A stretch of DNA of 64,000 nucleotides from Cannabis sativa (lineage: Eukaryota; Streptophyta; Magnoliopsida; Rosales; Cannabaceae): assembly GCF_029168945.1 (NCBI RefSeq), contig NC_083602.1, positions 90,530,027-90,594,026 of the forward strand. Direction: 5' to 3'. The notes beneath the pieces were generated by a model that was given only the letters and a program-made list of their open reading frames with translations, was not told where the DNA came from and made no database searches. Both the position numbers and the translations under genes were made by a program. Shown here piece after piece: positions 24,700 through 35,992 of the stretch (positions within the stretch are counted from its first letter, which is position 1; each line of letters starts with the position of its first letter).

Positions 24700-24990
24700 A
24701 GAGTAAAATTTTTTGCGGCTAAACTATCTCAACTATCATTGCACTAGCACTTAACCCCCCAAGCTCAAATTTTGGTGGTAAAATCTTTCAAACTACTAAA
24801 CTGTTAGCAAAATAAATTTTAAAATGAATTTTGAAATAATAAAATCAAGTGTACTAATATAAACATATCACAGAGTCTACGCATAAACAGTCCATATCAA
24901 CAGTTAACTGGATGATATCTTAAATTTGCTAATATTTCAGTAGTTTAAAAGATTTTACCACCAAAATTTAAATTTAAAAAATTAAATAAA
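24700..24990. repeat. Partial foldback element with GAGTAAAATTTTTTGCGGC end
   Basis: The left end is GAGTAAAATTTTTTGCGGCT. An inner arm (aattttggtggtaaaatc at about 24768) recurs inverted near 24950. The right terminal third is missing. The ggtggtaaaat phrase recalls ggtggcaaaa in the 60-bp units at 11572. Confidence 0.5.
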
Positions 24991-25196
24991 AGTGAAACAA
25001 TAATTAAGAAAATTTAACTGTAAAAAAACTCGATTGTGGAGCATGTGTATCATGTGGTGGTAAATAGTAAATAGTAAAAAGTAAGGGAAGCGGCGAGCGT
25101 AGCTGCATTGCATATCTTCGGCCGCCGTACAATGACAGCTGTCTCCTGCTAATACCCAGCTCATATCACACCATTTTCCCCTTCTCATTTTTATTT

Positions 25197-25230
25197 ATAA
25201 TTTATTTATTTATTTATTTATTTATTTATT
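25197..25230. repeat. (ATTT)n microsatellite
   Basis: About eight uninterrupted tttatt/attt units. This is a simple sequence repeat without evident function. Confidence 0.8.
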
Positions 25231-26317
25231 GCCTTTGCTCCTTCTTTTGTCTCATTATTCACACTCCATCCTTCTATTTTTATTTATTTATTATTATTAT
25301 TGTTTGTTTGACATTGATTCAAATTTTGATATTATTATGTCTTTTTGGCTAACTTTTGTGTTTAATGTTGTTGGATTAGGGTAGATACAAGTGTCTTTGT
25401 TGTAACACAACATCATATGACACTTGTACAATTCTCATCTTTTTCTCTATGTATGTTTTTTGACTCCTATTTCCCATACCATAGTCTCTATAATATATAT
25501 AAATAAATTAAAAGAATTAATTTGGGTAATTACAAAATAAATAAAATGCCAACAATCAACTACTTTTGGATGTGAATTCTAAAAATAATACTGAAGACTC
25601 AATTAAGGTTGGCTGAGGTTTAAAACTCCTATAACTGATATAAAGTTTTCAGAATCGTGAAAAAAAAAATAGAAAAAAAATATGGGAAAAATTTTTACAC
25701 CAAATGATCCCATTCTTATGGGCAAGCATTAGCAAAAGAGATAATTGAAAACAATAGGCTAATCATGCCGTTTACACATTTGAACGATTATAACAAAAGA
25801 TAAAATTAACCTCCAACAAAGATAGACAACTCAAAAAGGTAAAATGTGTGAGTAAAAATTTTCGGATAACAAATATAAATTTAGATTACAATCTCTCTTG
25901 CTAAAATTAATCTTGACATTAAATTTTTATACATTTCTTATGAGCAAAAATGCGTTAGAATCTTGAAAATAAATAGTGTCGCGCTTAAAATTGATGGGCC
26001 TAAAATAAATTTTGTTTTATTTGCTTAGGTAAAAGTCATAGGTAAGTGGGCTTGGGCCTAATTCATAAAATTTAACAAACAAATTTTTTCTCGGGATAAG
26101 TTGATAAGTGCCCGTTTTAATAACACATTAACTAAAAATACCTGCAAAATAAATTTAGTTAAAATATACCTTCTTTTATAATTGAATTACCCAATATACC
26201 CTCACATATCTATCAAATTCTTCAATGCAGCCACTTGAATTCCACCCTAGCAACTAAACGCACGCAATCTGCAGTCTGCCATAGCCATCGTCGATCAGCC
26301 TCCTCTGGCATCTTCAG
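25231..26317. other. AT-rich spacer ending in a C-rich, exon-like segment
   Basis: Mostly featureless. From about 26215 to 26317 the composition turns C-rich (ccaccctagcaac, gcctcctctggc) until the LTR-type insertion point. Similar C-rich sequence resumes at 28854 (see findings). Confidence 0.5.
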
Positions 26318-26699
26318 TGTAACGCCCCGATTTCCCGAGACGTCACACTAGCCAGTCCGTTTAAAACCATTTAAGATAAAGACAATAAAAGACTTCTTTA
26401 ATAAAAATAACTAAGCATGAGATCTCATTATTTTTAAAACAAAACATTTATTTATTCATAACTTTAAAATATAAAGCCTTACAAAAACTATTTGAATCAT
26501 AATCTTAAATGAAATATTTTTAAACCAAAACATCGTGACAATCCCCTAACATGTAATCCACGCCTCGAGCTCGCCACCCTCACTGTATAGTTTTGCCTTT
26601 ACCTGCACACAGAGTACCCGTGAGCTAACGCCCAGTAAGAAGAGCTATGTAGGACATAACCCCCCTAACCAGATAACATAGTCATAAGTATAACAATAT

Positions 26700-27130
26700 C
26701 ACAACAACAAATCAATTCATACCATACTTGCATACATATAACAACATGTCATATCACACATTATTCTCACATACAATACAACATCATATCACAGTGTAAT
26801 TATAAAGCATGCTATACTCACACATATAACACATAGTATCTTATCGCACATTGTCCTCACATACGATAATCTACTCCCACTCATGTTGATCAGACATGAA
26901 GTGTAACTTACCCTGCCTTGTGTTATTCTCACACTCGGCATCCAATAGGGCAATCCCTTATCACAAGCTGTACTCACCCATGATAGGATAACCTACAAGT
27001 ACACCCATACAAGCAGCCAAAAATATATCCTGCAGTGCTATGCTCACACCAGCAGCAGAAAACCTATCCTATAAGTGCTATCCTCACACAAACAGTCAAA
27101 AGCCTTATCACTATCACACACTAATAACAT
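26700..27130. repeat. Imperfect short tandem repeats inside the solo-LTR-like element
   Basis: Phrases of the type atcacacattattctcacat recur several times with variation (tatcgcacattgtcctcaca, then shorter forms such as gctatcctcacac). Spacing is irregular. Confidence 0.5.
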
Positions 27131-27454
27131 TAGCATAAAACAACAATCTACCATAGAATAAAACATGTAAATACAAACCCATAATACAGTTGTATGTTTC
27201 AACATACACCCTGTGCACAGATGTCCACTCTTCTTACCTCAGTTATTAAGAACACCTTCTTGCTACTCCAAGAACCTCAATGAATTTTCTTGTTGAGGAC
27301 AAGATCCTCAAATCCCACTGCTTAAGACTTGTTATCTCGTCACTACTACCTATAACAACACATGGTTCAAGGCCCTAACATTAAAATTCGTACTCTTACA
27401 GTACAGCAGAAAGATCACTATTTTTGACCAACAAATATAATAATTCAGTGAAAG

Positions 27455-27960
27455 TTGTCTTCATAAAAATTATAGGAAATTTTATTATCTTTCCAATGAT
27501 ATAAAGATCATTAAAAATGGCTTAAAACTGAGGGAGTTATGATTGTTTTACTGAAACTATTTCTGAGAAAGAATATGGAGTAACGAATTACACAACTTAG
27601 CAAAAATATAAACTTTTGACATTGAATGGTTCAGAACTAGAAGATAACATCTTCACCAAAGTTTTAGGAAATTAAATTCCCTTTCCAATGATACCAAAAT
27701 CTTTGAAATTGGAATTATATTCAAGGAGATATTACAATTTTACCAAAACAGTTTTGCAAGAACAAGATTCAAGAAACGAATCACATGATATTGAATAAAA
27801 CTAACTTTTTGACATAGTATAACTTCGAATTAACAAAAAGTTTCTTCATAAAACTTATGGGAAATCGAATAAGCTTTCCAATGATATAAAAATCTTTAAA
27901 AACGGATCAATATCAAGAGAGATATCGTCACTTTACTGAAACTTGTTTTTCTGAAAACGA
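27455..27960. repeat. Three diverged ~190-bp repeats, with a fourth at 28400
   Basis: The core ctttccaatgata occurs near 27490, 27681 and 27876. Each is preceded by ggaaat and followed by a gagatat or gagttat segment and a t-rich actgaaac block. A more distant fourth copy (ctttccaacgcc) lies near 28430. Confidence 0.65.
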
Positions 27961-28853
27961 AAAAATATAATAGATCCGAACCCTAGATAACATTTAGCAT
28001 TATTGAGCAAGAAAATATTTCATACCTCTTCACATATTTCTATTCGATGTCTCAAGCCCGCAAGCCTTGATTATAAATCCAAAACTTTAAGAATGAAGGT
28101 AGAAAATAAGAAGAATTACGGAAGGTTTGAGAGGAGCAAACATGAAGAAGAATGAGGCTTTGACTAATTGGTTTGGAGAGGAAAAATAAAACTATGATAG
28201 TTTAGGGTTTGATAAAAAGATTATGAGATATCGTATTCTGATAGGTTTAGGTTAACTAAAAATAATAATATATAATAAAATGCTAAAATATTATTAAATC
28301 AACAAATATCTAAATTTTTAAATTTTAAAAGTAAGCCATTTATTTCGTAACTTTAGGCTCCGTTTTCACCTAGAAAAATTCCGAATTATGATATAACTAT
28401 TTCTACAAAATTTATAGATCTTTTAATTATCTTTCCAACGCCACTGGAATCACCTTAATCGGAGCTCTAAAACTCTAGATATGATCATTTTAGTAAAACA
28501 GTTTTTAATCCTGCGAATTTATCAAAACCTACGAATTTTTGTGACATTAATTCCATTATAATGTTATTTAATGCACTTCATACAATAGATTAAACCCACT
28601 AAATAATCTATAAAACTCTAATAGACTTTCATATTGGGCTTTAATTGAGTAATTATCCTAATTCGTAAAAACACCACAATTTTACCTTGACACTTACTAT
28701 AATTTCAACTATGTTTAGAAATCTATCAATACTATTCTAAGCAATAGTCTCTATTCACTATTAGTAGAAATAAATGAATATTTATTCTCACACAAATTGT
28801 ATAACAAATAAAATTTAAAATATATGTATATTTTTACCGGGTATTACATTCAG

Positions 28854-31800
28854 CGTCCCTCAGCCTCCACCACCACCGTAAAAAACACTACACCTTTGCA
28901 ACCGCAACCGCTAAAGCCAACGTCCTTAGCTATTTGAAGGTATGTAACTTTCTCTTTCCATTCTGAATTAGTATTAGTTTTTTTTTTTTTTTTCTAGATG
29001 TTGTTTCAACCTCTTTCAATCTTCTATTATATTCTTGTTTGTAAGACCTATGTTCATATGTATAAGTTTGTGGGTATTCGGTTTGATCATTTTATGAATA
29101 TATAATGTTTTTTAAGTGTTTGTTGAAATAACTAATAGAAATTATAAAATGGTGTAAGAAATCTGGGCTCGTTCATCATTATGAGATGACTTCTTTTATT
29201 TATCATTGCATTCATAAAAGTTTTAATTAAGTACTCTTCTATATATATCCACCAATTTTGGTGGTCATACATACACTTGTGATCATTGTAGTTACTCTTG
29301 TTTAGTGAAAATGGTTCCATTCATCTTTAAATTATTTTTTCTAAAATAGTTTATCTTTCTTTTTCTCTCAAAAACATTTAATCACACCAAAAAATCCAAC
29401 AGCCTGTTTATTAGAGGGGGATAGAGTATCGTGTAATGACAAGGATAAGATTGGTATAGTGTTTGAAAAAAAAGGTAGAAATAAAAGATTTTAAAAAATA
29501 GGGTAAAAATGAGAGTTAGTAATATAAAATGGGTATACAGTTTAATTTCCCCTTTTTTCTCTCTACAAATTACATAAGATTTTTGACCCGGAATTTGAGT
29601 GGGTCATAAACACTGACTTAACTCATCTTAATCTAGAATCCGGTTGAAGATTGAGTTTTTTTTTCATGTTGATGTCTAAGTTGAATGCTAACAATAATGG
29701 AGATTGATTTCATTTCCAAATGAGAGATGTTGTATGTATTTATAGAATAAGAGAAATATGCTTAAGAGTATCAGTAATGTCTAACATCATTTAAGGTATT
29801 ATATTGCTATTGGTATAATTAAATATTTAAGTCTTACATAATTTAATGTAATATTTTTTATGAAATATTACTAATTATTCTTTAGGCATCAAATCGCAGT
29901 AATGTTGAGCACCACTAAAACCTAATAGTAATGCTGGTAGAAAAATAAGTAAAAGAAGGGGTTAGAAGAGCTTACTCTCATTTGTCCATATGTCATTCTT
30001 ATCATTTTTATTTCTTATTCAATGAAAATTGACATATTTTTCTTTTTTTGAGTTGAGTTTTCCTAGCTCATTTTTAATGAAATGTGTTCTTGAAGTATTT
30101 TCAACATCAATCTTCCTCTAATATTTACTATAACTATATACATGCATTAATTATATAAAATGTAATTTGATGAAGATAAATGAATATTTAATTTATATGT
30201 TGGTAAAATATGTAAAATGAAAAAATTTCCCAGTCAAGGGAAGGAGATGCCCAATGCCATTATTTCAACACTAGAAGGGAAAACAAAATAATTGACTTAA
30301 TTCTCCTAAAAAGTAAGTTTACTTTATAATAATTGAAAAAAATCTATTAATTAATTCATATAATTATATAAATAATTTGTGTGGTGAAATATTTGAGAAA
30401 AAAATGTACAAGTAATAGTGTTTTACTAGTTATGACAATGAAGTGATAAGTTAGCCATAGGCCAAGGTACTAATCTAAGAAAAGTCTATACAACTATAAT
30501 TTAATTTCACATATATATTTATATTAAAGTTTGAAATTGTTGGTAATACAATTAAATATGAAATTTGATTTATATTTATATTAATTGAATAATAGATTGA
30601 TGTGTGAATCTGATTAAAATTGTATTTTAGTCTTAATTTTTAACACGATTATTAAACGAATAATATTTGTGTCAGACTGACATACATTTTTAACACAAAA
30701 TTTTACCCTAAACTAATATTACAAACCTTACTTTTGTATTAGTAAAATTAAGCTTCATGTATTAATTAATATAACCACATAAATTTGTTATAGTATTTAA
30801 GGTAGTGAATTGGTGGAAATAAATGGATTAGTGATAATGAGAATGATAGGGTGAAAATGAGGCATCACAAAAGCACTAAGAAAAGGGCATGAGATAATAG
30901 ATATGCCACTTTCATGAATATTTTACTAAGATTTGGGGGACCTTTACTTTTCAATTTCATCTACATCTATGACTAGTCTAAGAACCAATTATATTGTAAC
31001 ATGGAAGAAAGAAAGAAGCAAATGGTAAAATTTGAGTGGTGCCTTTTTTGTCCCTTATAACAAAAAAAAGTAATATATAAATATAATATTATATATGTGA
31101 CATATGTGAGGTGATGAACCTATGTCACATATTTTAATCTCAACTTTTGAATATTACTATTTAAAAACAAAAACATGATTTGACCCAATAATTAAAGACA
31201 AATTAACAAAATATATGCTATAGCCTATAGTAAATTTTATTGCATTACTAAATATCTATATAAAGCCAATATATTATTTTTTTTTTCCATCGATTTACAT
31301 GGTGAAAAGTAATTTTTGGATTTACTTGGTTAGTAAAAAAAGTTTATTAAGGAATATTTAAAAAAAAAGAGAGAATATATATATTTAAAAAAAAAACTCC
31401 TAATGTTAAATTTGATAAATTTTAAAATAATTATAAAATATAATTAAATACTTTAATTGATTCAATAAAACTTCTTATAAAATTTTAGGAAAATATTTTT
31501 CTCTTAACTTTTCTCAATTATTTCCCCTAGTAAACTTTTTCTATACAGATCCAATTATAGTCTAAAAGAATAATTATGAAGCAAAAATATTGATGGCTTG
31601 AAACTTTTGTTTGTAAATAAGTTACATTCATAAACTTAATATAACTACATAGTTGATTCTACTTATAATATTGTGATATATTATTAGTGATAAAAAAGTG
31701 TTGAACTTGAACAATTTATACACAAAAAAACTCAAGACCTACACAAACCATAGAAGAGCAATAAAACTACCATATGATCATTTAACTAATTAAGAGATAC

Positions 31801-33100
31801 GACTGATGTAACATTTTAATTCGTTATTTTTTTATTTCAGTTAAAGTTGTTATAAGCTCATGTCTATAAATAATAGTTTAGAGAATTTTTGAGAAGATGT
31901 TTAAAAACAAATTTATTAGGGCTTAAGCCTAAGGCGAATAATACTTTTGTATTAATATAGGAGTTAAAATAAGCTTTTTTTTATTATTATTTTTTATAAG
32001 TGAATAAAATAAGCTTGCTGTCCAACAAAATGAAAAAACAAGGTCCAAAAAATATTTAATTGGACACCTAGGAGGAAGGTGATGGCTTGAAACTTTCAAT
32101 TAATTAGTAAGATTTTGTATTAATTTATACAAAGTTATAAGAAAATTATGCTTGTGGAATTATTTTTTTACTTAGTTTTTTTTTTGAAAGAATTTTTTTA
32201 CTTAGTTTTGATTAAACTATAATAGAAAAAATAGGGTATTTCTTCATTGATAAGTGTGGTAGTTTGATAAGAGTGTTGACTCTTGAATTGATTATGTGAA
32301 AAATTGAAGAGTTAACTTAAAACACAAACAAATATAGTATTTATTAAGTGTAAATCAACAAAGCCTAAAGTGATTTCTCAGGGCGGATCTAAACATTTTG
32401 GGGGCCTCGTGCAAAATTTTAAAATTTGGGCTTTTTTTTTTTAAAAAAAAATCGTGTACATTAAAACTACAATTTCATTATTAGCTTTTTTTTTAAGATT
32501 TATTCATAAATTTTTAATTATAAATTTTTTATTTATGTGTATATAATAGGAAAAAAAAAAAGAGAAAGAAATGAGTCTTTTTTTTTTTTAAAAAAAAAAT
32601 TGGACCTAAAAAAAATGGGAGCCTTGTGTAATGGCCCAAGTTGCCCAATGCTTGGGCCGACCTAGTTTGACAGTGTGGTACATTTTCTATAGTTGCTTTT
32701 GTCTTTCAATTTTTAGCTTACATAAAATTGGACTCTTACTTCAATATTGGATCATGAAATGTATTATGACTTGAATAATAAGTTATAGGCTATATATTAT
32801 ATGATAATGTTGAACAAGTCTAGCAAGTATTTAGCAACATTGACACAATCTAAGCAACATTTGTGCTTAGACAATATTCCTACCTTTTATTCTTATGTTG
32901 AGGAATGAGTTTTTAAATGTTATTATTTTAATGTCTAGTACTCTTCTGAGTGTCATATTATTAGTGTAATTAAATATTAGATTTCATATAATTTTAAAAA
33001 AAAAGTTTTTAAGAAATATCGCTACTACTTGTGGGACGTTACCTATAGAAAATATTATCACTATTGGTGCCTAACAATGATTCTCTATTATTGATTAGCT
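28854..33100. other. AT-rich gene-poor spacer
   Basis: About 28854-28940 continues the C-rich exon-like sequence interrupted by the solo LTR. After that no gene is supported. Diverged members of the GAGCATTG repeat family (see 33110) occur near 29768-29940 and 32890-33075, and a hAT-like candidate lies at 32380-32665. Confidence 0.5.
32380..32665. repeat. Possible hAT-like MITE
   Basis: The left end cagggcggatcta and inverted right end taggtcggcccaagc resemble the CAGGGGCGGA ends of plant hAT MITEs. Ggggcctcgtgcaaaa is mirrored loosely by gagccttgtgtaat. No 8-bp target duplication was found. Confidence 0.4.
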
Positions 33101-33109
33101 TTAAAATTA

Positions 33110-33287
33110 GAGAATTGCTAAAAGACACATTTGGTGTCTAACATGTGCCATACAACTATTTATATAATTAAGTATCGAGTCTTATATAAGAAAGTAATTT
33201 TATAAAGAATATCACCAACCAATCGTGAAATACCACTTATAGAAGGTGCTGAGCATTGATGCCCAATAACACCCAATAACAATGCTC
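33110..33287. mobile_element. Short MITE with GAGCATTG-type ends and 9-bp duplication
   Basis: A 178-bp element flanked by a perfect ttaaaatta at 33101-33109 and 33288-33296. The left end GAGAATTGCTAAAAGACAC and inverted right end GAGCATTGTTATTGGGTG are partly matched. Related diverged sequences occur near 29768, 32890, 44640, 51040 and 63550. Confidence 0.65.
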
Positions 33288-33545
33288 TTAAAATTATTTA
33301 TATGTTTGATTTAAATGATGAATTTGAATGACTTATTATTATAAAATGAGTAGAGCTAGAGCTAGAGCTACTACACTCACCACCGTTTCTCCAATAAAAA
33401 GATAGAATCTTGAAAAGCCATAACTAATGCAAAACTTATTTATATATTACAACACAATTATATATTGACACAAACATATTAGTACCTAATTTAAAATGTA
33501 GCTTACTCAAACTTTTCATTATCAAATAGCATTGAACTTGATACC

Positions 33546-34021
33546 TCAAAAGAGCTTCAAACCATAGCTATATATAACAGAAGAACCCTTAAACCCATTC
33601 TCATCTTTCACACCATTCTTAACTAAATCAATCTTCTCAACCATTTCTTCATATCCAACAAAGAAGCTTTTTCCTCTTCCAACCTCAACACCAACTCCCA
33701 ACTCTTCTTCCAAATACTTATAAACATTATAGGCACACCATAACTAAGTGATTCCAATCACAATGGCTGAGAAAACCACACACAACTTCATGACCCAAGA
33801 TGGTCACTTGGGGAGCCCATTGATGCACAACCAACCCTCTTTTCGACTCTCTCATTCGCTCCTCGAACCCCTTTGGCAGCCACTCGTCGGCTCTGAACTC
33901 GCCGTTTATGTCGAACCCGATCGGCGGCCTAACAACCCAGATGAAGCTTTTGCCACTGGCTTCCAATGCCATGCCTAACTCGGTCATTTGAGATGTTGAT
34001 ATAGTGTTCATTGACCCAAAT
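33546..34021 (-). pseudogene. UGT92-like glycosyltransferase 3' fragment
   Basis: The sequence aligns with the C-terminal third of the genes at 39592 and 41443, from VSFGSMN to near the C-terminus. It has at least three internal deletions: about 75 bp near 33620, about 35 bp near 33725 and about 12 bp near 33755. The signature HCGW has become HCDW and the frame is lost in the donor-binding PSPG box. Homology stops abruptly at about 34020, so the N-terminal two-thirds are absent. It is a dead partial duplicate in the same orientation as the two intact minus-strand genes, separated from them by the PPR gene. Confidence 0.88.
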
Positions 34022-35992
34022 TAAATAAATTTACAAACTTGAGATTTGTGTCATATAACCTATAATTATATGTGAAGAGACATATTATTATTATAATTGA
34101 ATATGATATTTGAATAATTATATTTATATTTTTAATTATAAAGCGTTTTTATAAATTTAATTATTTTATTTTTAATTTTGTGATTGCTTTTTCTTCATTT
34201 TTATCGTTTAATTAATTATTATACTCAACTCATAAATATTGTTAATTAAATATAGAATGAGAATGAAGAAATGAAAAATTTTATTAAATAAAAATACTAA
34301 TTAAAAATTAAATAAAATTTTAAAAAACAAATAATAATAAACAAAAACTCATACAAGATGCTACATAGATTATTAAACTTAATTTTTTTTAGAAAAAATT
34401 ATCTCATATATTTTTTTTTAAAATTTACAGTTTGGATTGCTCCGATAGTTTTTATATATGGATTTCGGTTGCGATTTAGGTTGCTTCATTAATTATTATG
34501 TAAATTTTTATATAGAATTCTATAAAAATATAAAAAAAAATGGTTTTTTTTGAAAGAAAAAAAAAACTGTTTTGATTCTTAAAGTGTTAAAATAAAAAAA
34601 AATATATTTTTTTCTTTTCTAAAGTTCTCACCCATGGAAATCTTTTCATAGGCTCAACCGTACTGAACTAACTCCCACTAGCCATGGAATAATCTCCACC
34701 GTTGGATCCCACATCCACTTCCCACCTAAACGACAGCATTATTAGTTGCGTTTGGAAGTTAATAATCTCATCCAACGAATGAGTTCACACATTTGGGATG
34801 GCTCAACTCAAAACGTTGAGCCAGGTAGTGTTTTGACACGCGTCATGATCTGGTGATTCTCTCTTTCAAGCTGAGAAACCTGAGCCGTCAGATCATCTAA
34901 ATGTTTTTGTTTCTCCATCTCTTGAGATTTAGGAGGTATCTATCTTCATCATCTCCCCTGTAATTGTGTTTATATATATAATGTAGCAGAGATTGATTAA
35001 TTAATGTGTTTGTTTACAATTGTCAATTGTGAGAAAGAAGATTCATTTAAATTCATATTTTGCTTAGTTTTTCGTTTCAAATATTAATGCACTCAAGGTG
35101 TTTGAAAATATTACTAGTAGAAAATTAATTCAAGCAACTTTAGCTATAATCTATTATTTGTTTAGCTACTTTTTTCTCCCCCTCTGAAATTAAATCATAT
35201 AACTAAGGTAATACACACTAATATAGAACTATATTATAGTTAAGGAAATTTCTGTAGTACACCTTTACGGATATTATGGTAAATTCTTAGTTCTTTTTTT
35301 TTTTTTTAATTGCGAATGTTATAATTATTTAGGAGCCTATATAAGTTGTCAGAAAATTCTAAATAGTTACATTGTCGAAAATAAAATTCAAACAATTGCT
35401 TATCAAATGTATAAGAGTAAACAGTCGTACGTGCCACAAAATATTCAAATCTTATTTTTGATATTGTAAACTACTCGTAAATCTACAAGTGGTCCTAAAT
35501 AATTATGTCATGAAAAATATTAGACTAAAAAACTCTCATAAATATCGAAACAGATAGGCCTACCGAAACATCCCTAGTGTATTATAAAATTACCTTATAG
35601 TTATAATGTCTTAGATGATCTTCCTATTTTTATTGCCTGAAGTAGAATGTAGGTTAAAGTACACTGAGAATTATGAAACACCATGCAAATAATAATTGTA
35701 GAAGGAAATGATGTGGCTCATACTTCATAGGACTAATCTGATTTGATCAACCTCTAGTGTTTTAAGAGAGTGCTTAAGAGGGCTACTGTATGGGAACAAA
35801 CCAAGTTAAAGGTTCAACCTTTAATGTAGTTCAACTAAACTGTCCTAAACTTGATATTACTTATTGTTCTGTTTTATCATTGGTATCTAATCTATTATAA
35901 GTTATGTTCTTTTTTTCTGCAGGCATGGCTAAGTGCCACACTTCTGTTTCAGTCCAAATTTGGATCCTTGAGTTTTGCTCCAAAAGAGAATT
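34022..35992 (+). other. Spacer and likely leader/promoter of the PPR gene
   Basis: About 34630-34960 is richer in G/C and contains a donor-like GGAG|GTATCT near 34931. A strong acceptor TTTTTTTCTGCAG ends at about 35922, seventy bases before the start codon. A leader intron of about 1 kb, containing the foldback element at 35243-35594, is plausible. Transcripts would decide. Confidence 0.4.
35243..35594. mobile_element. Foldback MITE, Mutator-like, second copy of the 261-655 family
   Basis: A 352-bp element flanked by a perfect ttatagtta at 35234-35242 and 35595-35603. The left end aggaaatttctgtagtacac is almost identical to the copy at 261. The inverted right end reads ggtaattttataatacac. 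The inner arms share tattgtaaactactc and tctacaagtgg-type blocks in inverse. Confidence 0.75.

Larger units (their letters stand above)
26318..28848. mobile_element. Solo-LTR-like insertion, 2.5 kb
   Basis: The segment begins TGTAACGCCCCGATTTCC and ends CCGGGTATTACA, the canonical TG...CA ends with short inverted similarity (TGTAAYNCCC). A perfect 5-bp duplication, ttcag, flanks it at 26313-26317 and 28849-28853. No polyprotein, primer-binding site or second LTR is seen in its 2,531 bp, so a solo LTR of a large (probably Ty3/gypsy-type) retrotransposon is the simplest reading. A non-autonomous element is the alternative. Internal repeats lie at 26700-27130 and 27455-27960. Confidence 0.65.

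Noticed and set aside
26318..28848. A full-length retrotransposon or large DNA transposon
   Set aside because: No coding domain, primer-binding site or second LTR was found inside. The 5-bp duplication and TG...CA ends fit a solo LTR better.
35975..35992. Longer start for the PPR protein
   Set aside because: The six upstream codons begin with TTG, not ATG. The first in-frame ATG is at 35993.
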